Shown: positions 1 through 5,668 of the stretch, piece after piece
How positions within the stretch are numbered: position 1 is the stretch's first letter
Layout: each line of letters begins with the position of its first letter
Source of the DNA: Gammaproteobacteria bacterium
GTDB lineage: Bacteria > Pseudomonadota > Gammaproteobacteria > BMS3Bbin11
Direction: 5' to 3'
Length of the DNA: 12,954 bases
NCBI GenBank assembly: GCA_030617565.1
Contig: JAUWVE010000024.1
Span: forward strand, 1 to 12,954
Position numbers and translations under genes: made by a program
Notes under the pieces: model-generated
The model's input: only the letters and a program-made list of their open reading frames with translations
The model's database searches: none
Told to the model about the DNA's origin: nothing

Positions 1-29
1 AGGAAGAGAGGGTGTTCGGGGCATTACCC

Positions 30-296
30 TAGTGTAGTGCTTCATCTTGTTTAAAGAATAAGCGTGACGAGAAGCGGTTTGCTGCAAGGCAGGTTTAGCA
101 GGAAATGGTTGCTACCTTTGCAAGGAAGCTAACGCCGTAGATGACAGCTTCTCGCCGCGCCCGAAGGGAGGCCCACAAATAGTCCAATACGGTGTTGCAG
201 CTCTTGACAAGGGAATAACCATTGCCTGCGAGCTGCGCCTTGTCTTGAACCATTTGTGGGCCTCTTAATCGTTAAACAAGATGAAGCACTACACTA
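30..296. repeat. 267-bp MITE-like element, copy 1
   Basis: The arms 30-54 and 272-296 are perfect 25-bp inverted repeats beginning TAGTGTAGTG. Inside lies a second, nested inverted repeat, 168-187 against 245-264 (18 of 20 matching; core GGCCCACAAAT). The block 157-265 aligns without gaps to 4462-4570 at 89 of 109 positions by hand count, so this is a dispersed repeat. The stretch 55-156 has no counterpart in the second copy and carries its own 8-bp stem, CGAGAAGC at 68-75 against 146-153. No open reading frame fits a transposase, so any mobility would be non-autonomous. The right end lies over the last codons and stop codon of yqeY. It otherwise fills the gap toward the expected dnaG gene; I see no clear terminator here. 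Confidence 0.75.
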
Positions 297-738
297 ATAG
301 CTGGTCTTTGATGCTTTTGCTGACGGCAGCCATGTCGGCCTTGCCCTGCAATAGTGGTTTTAGCGCTCCCATGACTTTGCCCATGTCTTTCATGCTGCTG
401 GCGCCGGTCTGCTCGATCACGGATTTAATGTGCAGATTAATCTCTTCCGCTGACATTTGTTCCGGCAGGTATTCGATCAGGACAGCAAGTTCATTTTGTT
501 CCTTGTCGGCAAGGTCCTGACGACCGCCTTCTATGAACTGGGAAATGGAATCACGTGCCTGTTTGACCTGTTTCTCGATGACTGTAAGCACCTGAGCTTC
601 ATCAAGCTCGGTGCGTTCATCTACTTCGCGACGCTGGATGGCGGCCCGCAGCATGCGCAGAGTATCTTTACGCACAGCATTTTTATCGCGCATCGCCTGT
701 ATGGCGTCGCTGGCTATGCGTTCCTTGGTGGAAGCCAT
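289..738 (-). CDS. yqeY: YqeY / GatB-YqeY domain protein
   Basis: This 149-residue protein has the length and composition of the YqeY family, which is related to the C-terminal tRNA-interacting domain of the amidotransferase subunit GatB. Its exact role in bacteria is not settled; tRNA binding or a charging-related function is inferred from the GatB relationship. The N-terminal half is helical and charged (RKDTLRMLRAAIQ at about 23-35, then a REVDE segment). The C-terminal half has the typical EYLPEQMSAEEI stretch (about 89-100) and the GKVMGALKPLLQGKADM signature (about 119-135). It lies 28 nt downstream of rpsU on the same strand, the usual rpsU-yqeY-dnaG neighbourhood, and is probably cotranscribed with rpsU. 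I see no strong Shine-Dalgarno sequence before its ATG. The last codons and stop (TTA GTG TAG) fall inside the end of the inverted-repeat element 30-296, so the natural C-terminus may have been altered by a few residues. Confidence 0.9.
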   Translation of the reverse strand: MASTKERIASDAIQAMRDKNAVRKDTLRMLRAAIQRREVDERTELDEAQVLTVIEKQVKQARDSISQFIEGGRQDLADKEQNELAVLIEYLPEQMSAEEINLHIKSVIEQTGASSMKDMGKVMGALKPLLQGKADMAAVSKSIKDQLLV

Positions 739-766
739 AGCAGGGAAAGCTCGCTGAACCGGTAGA

Positions 767-982
767 TTAGAAGTTGCGGGTAAGGCGCTGGCGATCGCGT
801 GAAATACGCTTCATTTCGCGTTTTTTCGCAGCAGCCATCTTGCGTTTACGAACGGTGGTTGGCTTTTCATAAGCCTCGCGACGGCGGACTTCGGTAAAAA
901 TGCCGGCTTTTTCGCAAGAACGGCGAAATTTACGGAGGACGATATCAAATGGTTCGCCTTCGCGGATACGTACACTTGGCAT
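767..982 (-). CDS. rpsU: 30S ribosomal protein S21
   Basis: This is a full-length, 71-residue bS21, the usual gammaproteobacterial length. It is a very basic small-subunit protein that sits near the anti-Shine-Dalgarno end of 16S rRNA and helps mRNA selection at initiation. The sequence shows the family pattern: VRIREGEPFDIVLRKFRRSCEKAG at the start, the RRREAYEKPT centre, and a lysine/arginine-rich C-terminal helix (KRKMAAAKKRE). A good ribosome-binding site (AAAGGA) lies 8 nt before the ATG. A sigma70-type promoter with a perfect TATAAT box is 44-49 nt upstream of the start. It is the first gene of an rpsU-yqeY unit, with dnaG expected beyond the window edge, as in the macromolecular-synthesis operon. 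Confidence 0.97.
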   Translation of the reverse strand: MPSVRIREGEPFDIVLRKFRRSCEKAGIFTEVRRREAYEKPTTVRKRKMAAAKKREMKRISRDRQRLTRNF

Positions 983-1025
983 GCAATATTTCCTTTAAAA
1001 ACATCAATAATTTAGTGAGCAGAAC

Positions 1026-1054
1026 ATTATAACCGCCTTTTTTATTTTTGTACA
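1026..1054 (-). promoter_or_regulatory. sigma70 promoter of rpsU
   Basis: Read on the minus strand, TATAAT occupies 1031-1026, and TGTACA (4 of 6 matches to TTGACA) occupies 1054-1049 with a 17-bp spacer. It lies just upstream of the rpsU ribosome-binding site and a few bases from the heptamer array that starts at 1061. Confidence 0.65.
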
Positions 1055-1060
1055 TACGGA

Positions 1061-1091
1061 AAGTTCCAAGTTCCAAGTTCCAAGTTCCAAG
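1061..1091. repeat. heptamer tandem array AAGTTCC, left arm
   Basis: There are four perfect 7-bp units (AAGTTCC) plus three bases. The array is matched by an inverted array at 1391-1418, so the two could pair as arms of a long hairpin around 1092-1390. It begins 7 bp upstream of the rpsU -35 box. Confidence 0.9.
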
Positions 1092-1122
1092 CCAAAAGAT
1101 TGAGAATCATCAGTCAAAAGCT

Positions 1123-1287
1123 TTAAGGGCACCTCTATTTATTATGGATAGATCAGATTGCATCAATTGTGTTCATATCAAGGCAGGGATCGCAGGTAAT
1201 AGCTAGCTATTGCGAAGATTCTTAACGCTGAGATGGGCGATTTTGGATGTGAGATGAATATTCATGAATAAATAGAGGTGCCCTTAA
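1123..1287. mobile_element. 165-bp MITE-like element with TTAA-bounded inverted ends
   Basis: The ends 1123-1143 and 1267-1287 are a perfect 21-bp inverted repeat starting TTAAGGGCACCTCTA. TTAA may be the target duplication, which fits the YTAR preference of IS5-group elements, with true ends at GGGCACC; this assignment is from memory and is inference. The interior has no open reading frame of transposase type. It includes a small perfect palindrome, AATAGCTAGCTATT, at 1198-1211. A diverged copy of the right end (26 of 32 identical) occurs at 5611-5642, showing that the sequence is dispersed. The element sits in the middle of the 496-bp gap between rpsU and the ACT-domain gene. Confidence 0.7.
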
Positions 1288-1390
1288 GGGTTAGGGATGC
1301 CAGGAGTAAAAGGAAAATAATTTAAATAGGCTTTATCTTTGGGCTCTAAGAGTCCTGGCTGTTTTCTGGCTTTGGGTTAAGATGTTTTGA

Positions 1391-1418
1391 ACTTGAAACT
1401 TGGAACTTGGAACTTGGA
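1391..1418. repeat. heptamer tandem array ACTTGGA, right arm
   Basis: There are four 7-bp units: one ACTTGAA followed by three ACTTGGA. It is the reverse complement of the array at 1061-1091 except for one base. It ends 60 bp before the ACT-domain gene. A TATAAC at 1426-1431 lies just downstream, but I see no matching -35 box at a normal distance, so I do not call a promoter. Confidence 0.9.
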
Positions 1419-1478
1419 TCTTCTTTATAACGAAGTTAAGGTAGAATCTGGTTTTACGTTGTCCCTTCGGAGTAAAAA

Positions 1479-2021
1479 ATGCAAAATGTCTATCTCGTCA
1501 GCGTCCTTTCTTCGGACAAAACAGGTCTGGTCTCTGCAATTAGTGGTTGTTTATTCGACCTTGGCATTAATCTGGGAAGCACTAACTTTAGTGTACTTGG
1601 CAGCGGGGCAAAGTTTACGGCGGTTTGTGAATCCGACCCGGAGATAAGCAGGGCATCACTTGATGAGACCCTGGGGTCATTGCCTGAACTTGCCAATGCT
1701 GAAATACGGGTGGTCGATTTTGAGTTTTCAGCTGAACCTGCAGCGAATACTGAAATTACTCACCGTATTACTATACAGGGTGGTGATCACCCGGGTCTGG
1801 TCGCACGTTTGACAGAGGTGTTCATTGAGTTTGATGCCAATATCGTACGCTTGAACGCTGACCGTCTGAATAACGACGGTGAGGACCAGTATCTTATCCA
1901 GATTGCAGCCTGGATACCGGCCAGTCGTGAACATGCCTGCCTGGCATCCATTAGCAATACCGCCAGTTCATTACAGATGCAATGCAGTTATACGCGCTTG
2001 CCTGGTGAATTTGGTCAATAG
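1479..2021 (+). CDS. double ACT-domain protein, GcvR-like regulator
   Basis: This 180-residue protein consists of two ACT domains, about residues 3-80 (YLVSVLSSDKTGLVSAISG) and 93-172 (HRITIQGGDHPGLVARLTEVF). Each opens with the beta strand, D-x-x-G-(L)-V turn and helix typical of amino-acid-binding ACT folds. Size and architecture match GcvR, the repressor-accessory protein of the glycine cleavage system, which binds the activator GcvA in E. coli rather than DNA. No DNA-binding domain is visible, which agrees with that mode of action. A GGAG ribosome-binding site lies 6 nt before the ATG. The gene is divergent from rpsU and is followed 35 nt later by tsaD, so the two may be cotranscribed. 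No gcv genes are nearby, so the glycine link is inferred from family resemblance only; it could be another small ACT regulator. Confidence 0.8.
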   Translation: MQNVYLVSVLSSDKTGLVSAISGCLFDLGINLGSTNFSVLGSGAKFTAVCESDPEISRASLDETLGSLPELANAEIRVVDFEFSAEPAANTEITHRITIQGGDHPGLVARLTEVFIEFDANIVRLNADRLNNDGEDQYLIQIAAWIPASREHACLASISNTASSLQMQCSYTRLPGEFGQ

Positions 2022-2056
2022 CCTTACGCCAACAACACACAATCAGACTGAAGCAG

Positions 2057-3094
2057 ATGCTGGTACTGGGAATAGAAACCTCCTGTGACGAGACGGCAGT
2101 CGCCTTATACGACAGCGACAGGGGGCTGCTGGCTGATCGATTGTATTCGCAGATAGCCATGCATGCTGAGTATGGAGGTGTTGTACCTGAACTGGCCGCA
2201 CGCGATCATATTCGTAAGCTGGTGCCCCTGATTCGGGAGATGCTGGAGGAATCAGGGTTCAGTCTGCAGGATGTTGGTGGTGTTGCTTATACTCGAGGGC
2301 CTGGTCTTGCCGGTGCTCTACTTGTCGGTGCCTCTATGGGTCAGGCGCTGGCAATGGGGTTGGGTGTGCCTGCTGTGGGAGTGCATCATATGGAAGGGCA
2401 TCTACTGGCACCAATGCTGGAAGAGAGCCAGCCACAGTTCCCGTTTTTGGCGCTATTAGTCTCCGGTGGCCATACCTTGCTTGCAGATGTGGCAGGGCCA
2501 GGAGAGTATAAAATACTTGGCGAATCACTGGATGACGCCGTGGGTGAAGCCTTTGATAAAACCGCTAAACTGCTTGGTTTGTCTTATCCTGGCGGCCCAT
2601 CGGTGGCAAAAGAAGCCGAGCAAGGACAGGCGGGCCGCTTCAAATTTCCCCGACCAATGACAGACCGTCCCGGTCTGGATTTTAGTTTCAGCGGCTTAAA
2701 GACTTTTACCCTGACCACGGCACGCAAACTTGAAGAAAAAGAACACAAATTAACCGACCAGTCGCGCGCCGACATTGCACTGGCTTTTCAGGAAGCCGCT
2801 ACCGACACGTTATTAATAAAATCCAGACGGGCACTGCAACAGACCGGCTATGATCAACTGGTCGTTGCCGGGGGGGTTGGTGCCAATAAGACGCTCAGGC
2901 AAAAGCTCAATCAAATAGCTGAACAGGAAAATATCAGTGTGTACTTCCCACGCCCGGAATTTTGTACTGATAATGGTGCGATGATTGCGTATGTCGGCTG
3001 CCTTCGTTTACAGGCAGGCGAATCAGAGGATATGGCAGTTGCCGTCAAACCAAGATGGAAAATATCAGAACTAAAGCCACCCGGGAAAATTTAA
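2057..3094 (+). CDS. tsaD: tRNA N6-threonylcarbamoyladenosine transferase TsaD
   Basis: TsaD transfers the threonylcarbamoyl group from threonylcarbamoyl-AMP to A37 of ANN-decoding tRNAs, acting in the cytoplasm with TsaB and TsaE. The 345-residue protein is complete and collinear with the Kae1/Gcp family: VLGIETSCDET at the N-terminus, the metal-binding H111-M-E-G-H115 motif, the LLVSGGHT phosphate loop (about 133-140), the GEAFDKTAKLLGL-YPGGP region (about 163-181), and the third metal ligand D305 in CTDNGAMIAY. The start fits the family N-terminus, although no strong ribosome-binding site is visible. The TAA stop lies in the TTAA end of a short inverted-repeat element (3091-3165). In many proteobacteria tsaD lies beside rpsU; here the ACT-domain gene and repeats have come between them. 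Confidence 0.97.
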   Translation: MLVLGIETSCDETAVALYDSDRGLLADRLYSQIAMHAEYGGVVPELAARDHIRKLVPLIREMLEESGFSLQDVGGVAYTRGPGLAGALLVGASMGQALAMGLGVPAVGVHHMEGHLLAPMLEESQPQFPFLALLVSGGHTLLADVAGPGEYKILGESLDDAVGEAFDKTAKLLGLSYPGGPSVAKEAEQGQAGRFKFPRPMTDRPGLDFSFSGLKTFTLTTARKLEEKEHKLTDQSRADIALAFQEAATDTLLIKSRRALQQTGYDQLVVAGGVGANKTLRQKLNQIAEQENISVYFPRPEFCTDNGAMIAYVGCLRLQAGESEDMAVAVKPRWKISELKPPGKI

Positions 3095-3165
3095 GACGCA
3101 AAGGCGCTAACAATGATTTTAACAAACGCATGATTTCCTTTGCGCCATGGCATCTTTGCGGTTAA
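3091..3165. repeat. 75-bp inverted repeat bounded by TTAA, CGCAAAG units
   Basis: The ends read TTAAGACGCAAAGG and, in reverse complement, TTAACCGCAAAGA. An 8-bp stem CGCAAAGG/CCTTTGCG is formed by 3097-3104 and 3137-3144, and a second CTTTGCG unit at 3154-3160 offers an alternative pairing. It fills most of the tsaD-folB gap, and its left TTAA contains the tsaD stop codon. A T-run at 3171-3177 follows, but not directly after a stem, so I do not call a terminator. Confidence 0.7.
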
Positions 3166-3203
3166 GAATGTTTTTTTAAGAATTACTAGGGAAATTGTTG
3201 ACG

Positions 3204-3560
3204 ATGGATATTATTTACTTGCATGGCCTGGTTGCGAATGCGCAGATTGGTGTTTGGGAATGGGAAAAGCAGATTACCCAGCAATTGACCATTGATCTGG
3301 ATATGGGTGCCGATATCCGTATTGCCGCCGCCAGTGACCGGCTTCAGGATACCTTGAACTACAAGGAAGTGGCAAAACGTGTCATCAGTGATATAGAAGA
3401 TAATCATTTTGATCTGGTCGAAGCACTGGCAGAAAGGATCGCTAATATTCTACTGGATGAATTTGAGATCCCCTGGTGTCGCATCAAGTTGAACAAAAAA
3501 GGCGCTATCAATGGTGGACGGGATGTTGGTGTAATCATTGAACGGGGCACTGCCGGGTGA
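3204..3560 (+). CDS. folB: dihydroneopterin aldolase
   Basis: FolB converts 7,8-dihydroneopterin to 6-hydroxymethyl-7,8-dihydropterin and glycolaldehyde in folate synthesis. From the ATG at 3204 the protein is 118 residues, close to E. coli FolB, and starts with the family's M-D-I-x-Y. Visible active-site features are the glutamate in GVWEWE (E21), the conserved LNY motif (51-53) and the catalytic lysine K98 in KLNKKGA. C-terminal VGVIIERG is typical. In-frame TTG codons at 3195 and 3198 are alternative starts; AGGG at 3188-3191 is better spaced for the TTGs than for the ATG, so the start is uncertain by three residues. The stop overlaps the folK start (GTGA), implying translational coupling. 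Confidence 0.95.
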   Translation: MDIIYLHGLVANAQIGVWEWEKQITQQLTIDLDMGADIRIAAASDRLQDTLNYKEVAKRVISDIEDNHFDLVEALAERIANILLDEFEIPWCRIKLNKKGAINGGRDVGVIIERGTAG

Positions 3561-4039
3561 CACGGGTTTATGTCAGTGTTGGCAGTAACCAGCAGGCACG
3601 GAAGTATGTGCCTATGGCACTATCTGCAATCAAATCAGAATTTTCACCTATTGCTGTGTCACCGGTATATGAATCGGTTGCCGTCGGTTTTCACGGAGAA
3701 AACTTTCTTAACCTGGTACTCGGCTTTGATACCAGTTTATCCCTCGACGAACTTGCCGACAAACTAGATCAGATAGAGCAATCCTGCGGGCGCAAGCGAG
3801 GTGAAGAGCGGTTCACATCACGGACCATGGATCTGGATTTATTAATCTATGGTGATTTGCTACGTCACGATGATGAATATGATATTCCACGCAATGAAAT
3901 TACCCGTTATGCCTTTGTTTTGAAACCCCTGTCACAGCTTGTACCGGATTATGTTCATCCTGAGCTGGGGGTGAGTTTTTCTCGATTATGGGAGCAGGGG
4001 GATTTTTCAGGACAGGATTTGTGGGAGGTAGAATTGTAG
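3557..4039 (+). CDS. folK: HPPK, 6-hydroxymethyl-dihydropterin pyrophosphokinase
   Basis: FolK transfers pyrophosphate from ATP to the product of FolB, giving the substrate for dihydropteroate synthase. The 160-residue protein has the family layout: VYVSVGSNQ at the start, the ESVAVGFHGENFLNLV pterin-binding strand (about 39-54), and the signature RTMDLDLLIYG (89-99) with the two magnesium-binding aspartates D92 and D94. Basic residues just before it (GRKRGEERF) belong to the catalytic loop. The start is GTG, and the first four bases (GTGA) are shared with the folB stop, so FolB and FolK form a coupled pair catalysing consecutive steps. No clear hairpin terminator follows; a partial GACA...TGTC palindrome lies near 4069. 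Confidence 0.96.
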   Translation: MTRVYVSVGSNQQARKYVPMALSAIKSEFSPIAVSPVYESVAVGFHGENFLNLVLGFDTSLSLDELADKLDQIEQSCGRKRGEERFTSRTMDLDLLIYGDLLRHDDEYDIPRNEITRYAFVLKPLSQLVPDYVHPELGVSFSRLWEQGDFSGQDLWEVEL

Positions 4040-4093
4040 TTTTCTTCTTCACTTATACTGCCACAAAGACAAGCTGTCTGTCGGCTCGTACAA

Positions 4094-4122
4094 TTGACAA
4101 TCTCCTTGTGCATCAATATGAT
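4094..4122 (+). promoter_or_regulatory. strong sigma70 promoter before the small hypothetical gene
   Basis: A perfect TTGACA (4094-4099) is followed by a 17-bp spacer and TATGAT (4117-4122, 5 of 6 to consensus). Transcription should begin near 4129, about 70 nt before the ATG at 4201. This is the best-matching promoter in the window. Confidence 0.75.
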
Positions 4123-4200
4123 TATTTTGTGCTATTAAAATAATTAGAAATAAGGGGGGTGTAGTTGATCCTGTTAAATCAGGGCGTGGAGGTTGATATA

Positions 4201-4446
4201 ATGGTATATGAACACAAGCGGGGAGAGGTAGATCCTGTGCCTGATAACCTGTTGAAGTTCCTCAATGAAGCCCAGTTAATGACATACCATGGTGTGGAAA
4301 GGTTTGGTTGGTATATCAAGTTCATCAGACGACCTTTGTTTCAGCGATCTGTGTGTGTTCTGACAGATCCTGAAGGGTCTATGATAGCTGTACTGGAGGA
4401 TGATGGAAGCATCAATGAGAATGCTGATATTCAGTTACGGACGTGA
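4201..4446 (+). CDS. conserved small protein of unknown function
   Basis: This 81-residue soluble protein is small and slightly acidic. It has an N-terminal polar segment, a helix (NLLKFLNEAQLMTYHGVERFG), then the stretch GWYIKFIRRPLFQRSV, a turn DPEGS, a strand MIAVLEDDGS and the tail INENADIQLRT. I recall similar short uncharacterised proteobacterial proteins with an F/Y-G-W-x-x-K/R-F-x-R-R-P-L-F-Q core and an L-E-x-D-G-S-x-N ending, but no function is known to me. The start is chosen because GGAGG (4188-4192) stands 8 nt before the ATG. An upstream in-frame TTG at 4165, with its own AGGGGGG 6 nt before it, would add 12 residues. It has its own consensus promoter and stands alone between folK and a repeat-rich gap. 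There are no cysteines beyond one, no membrane segment and no signal peptide. Confidence 0.8.
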   Translation: MVYEHKRGEVDPVPDNLLKFLNEAQLMTYHGVERFGWYIKFIRRPLFQRSVCVLTDPEGSMIAVLEDDGSINENADIQLRT

Positions 4447-4451
4447 TTATT

Positions 4452-4602
4452 TAGTGTGCTGGCGCCCGTAGGGAGACCCACAAATGACACAATCCTACGT
4501 TGCAGCCCTTGTTAAGGGAATAACCATTAGCCGCAGGCTGCGCCTTGTCTTGAGTCATTTGTGGGCCTCTGATAGGCACATCTTACCCGTTACACCACAC
4601 TA
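4452..4602. repeat. 151-bp MITE-like element, copy 2
   Basis: The outer ends TAGTGTGCTG (4452-4461) and CACCACACTA (4593-4602) are inverted with one mismatch and resemble the TAGTGTAGTG ends of the element at 30-296. The inner inverted pair is 4474-4492 against 4550-4568 (17 of 19). The core 4462-4570 is 89/109 identical to 157-265. A short perfect stem CCCTT-GTT-AAGGG lies in the centre (4506-4518). It begins 6 bp after the stop of the small hypothetical gene. No coding capacity. Confidence 0.75.
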
Positions 4603-4742
4603 GCTCAAACAGGCACACCCCGAAAACCCAGCTCATCCTGCGCTTCTCGGCAAGCCTGAACGGGACTTTAAGGTCAACATCAACATCAAGACCAAAGACC
4701 AGGAAAACCGTCATTGCACCTGCACCCTTTGGGATTTCCTGC

Positions 4743-4826
4743 GGTCACGAGCACCGAAGCGTGGCAATCTCCTAAATTCGATCCAGTATCATGAGATTGC
4801 TTCGTCACTACGTTCCTCGCAATGAC
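4743..4826. repeat. palindromic intergenic repeat (GTCA...GCAATCTC / GAGATTGC...TGAC)
   Basis: A left arm running GTCACGAGCACC... to GCAATCTC (4744-4771) faces a right arm running GAGATTGC to CGCAATGAC (4793-4826), separated by about 21 bp. The inner 8 bp pair perfectly and the outer parts are related but diverged. Sequences of this GTCATTGCGAGG...GAAGCAATCTC type are, to my knowledge, widespread intergenic repeats in many bacterial genomes and give spurious ORFs containing a TKQSH-like string. With copy 2 above it accounts for most of the 420-bp gap 4447-4866; in the rest (4603-4742, 4827-4866) I see nothing beyond simple sequence such as CAACATCAACATCAAG. Confidence 0.7.
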
Positions 4827-4866
4827 TAACAGGCTTTTGACTTTCCTTTCCCCTTTCCTCCTGCTT

Positions 4867-5610
4867 TTAAATATCAACCAGCCTGCCGCCATCTACGGCG
4901 ATAACCTGCCCCGTCACATAATCCGCTTTGGCAAGAAAAGCCACCGTTTCTGCTATATCATCCGGTCCACCAATGCGTTCCAGGCTGGTACGATCAAGGA
5001 TTTCTGATTTTCGTTTGTCTGATAAATCACTGTCCGGCCAGATAATGGCGCCAGGTGACACCCCATTTACCCTGACTTCGGGCCCCATCTCTTTCGACAG
5101 CGATTTTGTCAGCATGATCAGACCGGCCTTGGTCATAGAATAGACCGGATGGTGTTCAAGCGGTCGATGACCGTAGACATCCGTGATATTGATAATGCAG
5201 CCACGGTTTGCTGCCAGTTCATGCTGCAGTGACTGTGCCAGGAAGAACGGTGCACGCAGGTTAGTGTTGACGAGATTTTCCCATTGTGCGACTGTCACGT
5301 CCCCCATAGGTGTAGGGAAAAAGCGCGAGGCATTATTAACCAGCAGATCAAGCTGACCGAAGCACTTTACTGCCATCTCTGCGAGCCGGGTAATTTCTTC
5401 CGGCTCAGAAAGATTGGCTTTTAATGCAGCTGCCGAACCGGCTCTTCGCTGATTCAATTCGTCAACAAGCTTTTGCGCTGTTTCTGCGGACGAATGATAG
5501 TGAATGATGACCCGATAATCCTGCTGATGCAGATGTCGAGCGATACAGGCACCTATCCGGTGGGCGCTACCGGTTATTAATGCGACGGGATTGTTTTCAT
5601 TTTTTGGCAT
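4867..5610 (-). CDS. PTR1-like pteridine reductase (short-chain dehydrogenase)
   Basis: This 247-residue SDR has the features of pteridine reductases rather than general 3-ketoacyl reductases. The nucleotide-binding turn is T13-G-S-A-H-R18-I-G20, with arginine in place of the middle glycine. The segment after the second strand is HYHSSAE, as in NADPH-using PTR1. NNAS is at 92-95. The catalytic set is D144, Y157 and K161, with aspartate in the usual serine position and the same spacing as D181/Y194/K198 of Leishmania PTR1. Such enzymes reduce dihydropterin or dihydrofolate to the tetrahydro forms; E. coli FolM is a dihydromonapterin reductase. Its position near folB and folK supports a pterin role. 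The ribosome-binding site (GAGGTG) is 5 nt before the ATG and lies within a sequence resembling a transposon end (5611-5642). It is divergent from the methyltransferase gene, with a 58-nt gap. Confidence 0.88.
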   Translation of the reverse strand: MPKNENNPVALITGSAHRIGACIARHLHQQDYRVIIHYHSSAETAQKLVDELNQRRAGSAAALKANLSEPEEITRLAEMAVKCFGQLDLLVNNASRFFPTPMGDVTVAQWENLVNTNLRAPFFLAQSLQHELAANRGCIINITDVYGHRPLEHHPVYSMTKAGLIMLTKSLSKEMGPEVRVNGVSPGAIIWPDSDLSDKRKSEILDRTSLERIGGPDDIAETVAFLAKADYVTGQVIAVDGGRLVDI

Positions 5611-5642
5611 AAGGGCACCTCGAATAATTCATGAGCATACAT
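5611..5642. repeat. solo transposon-end-like sequence at pteridine reductase start
   Basis: AAGGGCACCTC followed by a partly conserved tail matches the reverse complement of 1256-1287 (right end of the element at 1123-1287) at 26 of 32 positions by hand count. No partner end is visible nearby. It abuts the ATG of the minus-strand gene, and its terminal bases read GAGGTGCCCTT on that strand, giving the gene's apparent ribosome-binding site. Confidence 0.6.
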
Positions 5643-5668
5643 TACAAATTTGAACCAAAAATCCATCG

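Noticed and set aside
30..296. Integron attC site
   Set aside because: GTTAAAC/GTTTAA-like strings and a folded interior are suggestive, but the ordered attC core sites and a cassette gene are absent, and the second copy lacks these strings.
1387..1647. Plus-strand open frame of 86 codons overlapping the ACT-domain gene
   Set aside because: It begins in the inverted heptamer array and then runs out of frame through the real gene; no ribosome-binding site and no family resemblance.
3166..3203. Intrinsic terminator after tsaD
   Set aside because: A T-run exists at 3171-3177, but the preceding stem is separated from it and better explained by the TTAA-bounded repeat.
4686..4892. Minus-strand open frame of 68 codons
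   Set aside because: It is translated from the palindromic repeat at 4743-4826 (the VTKQSH string is a typical artefact) and overlaps the pteridine reductase end.
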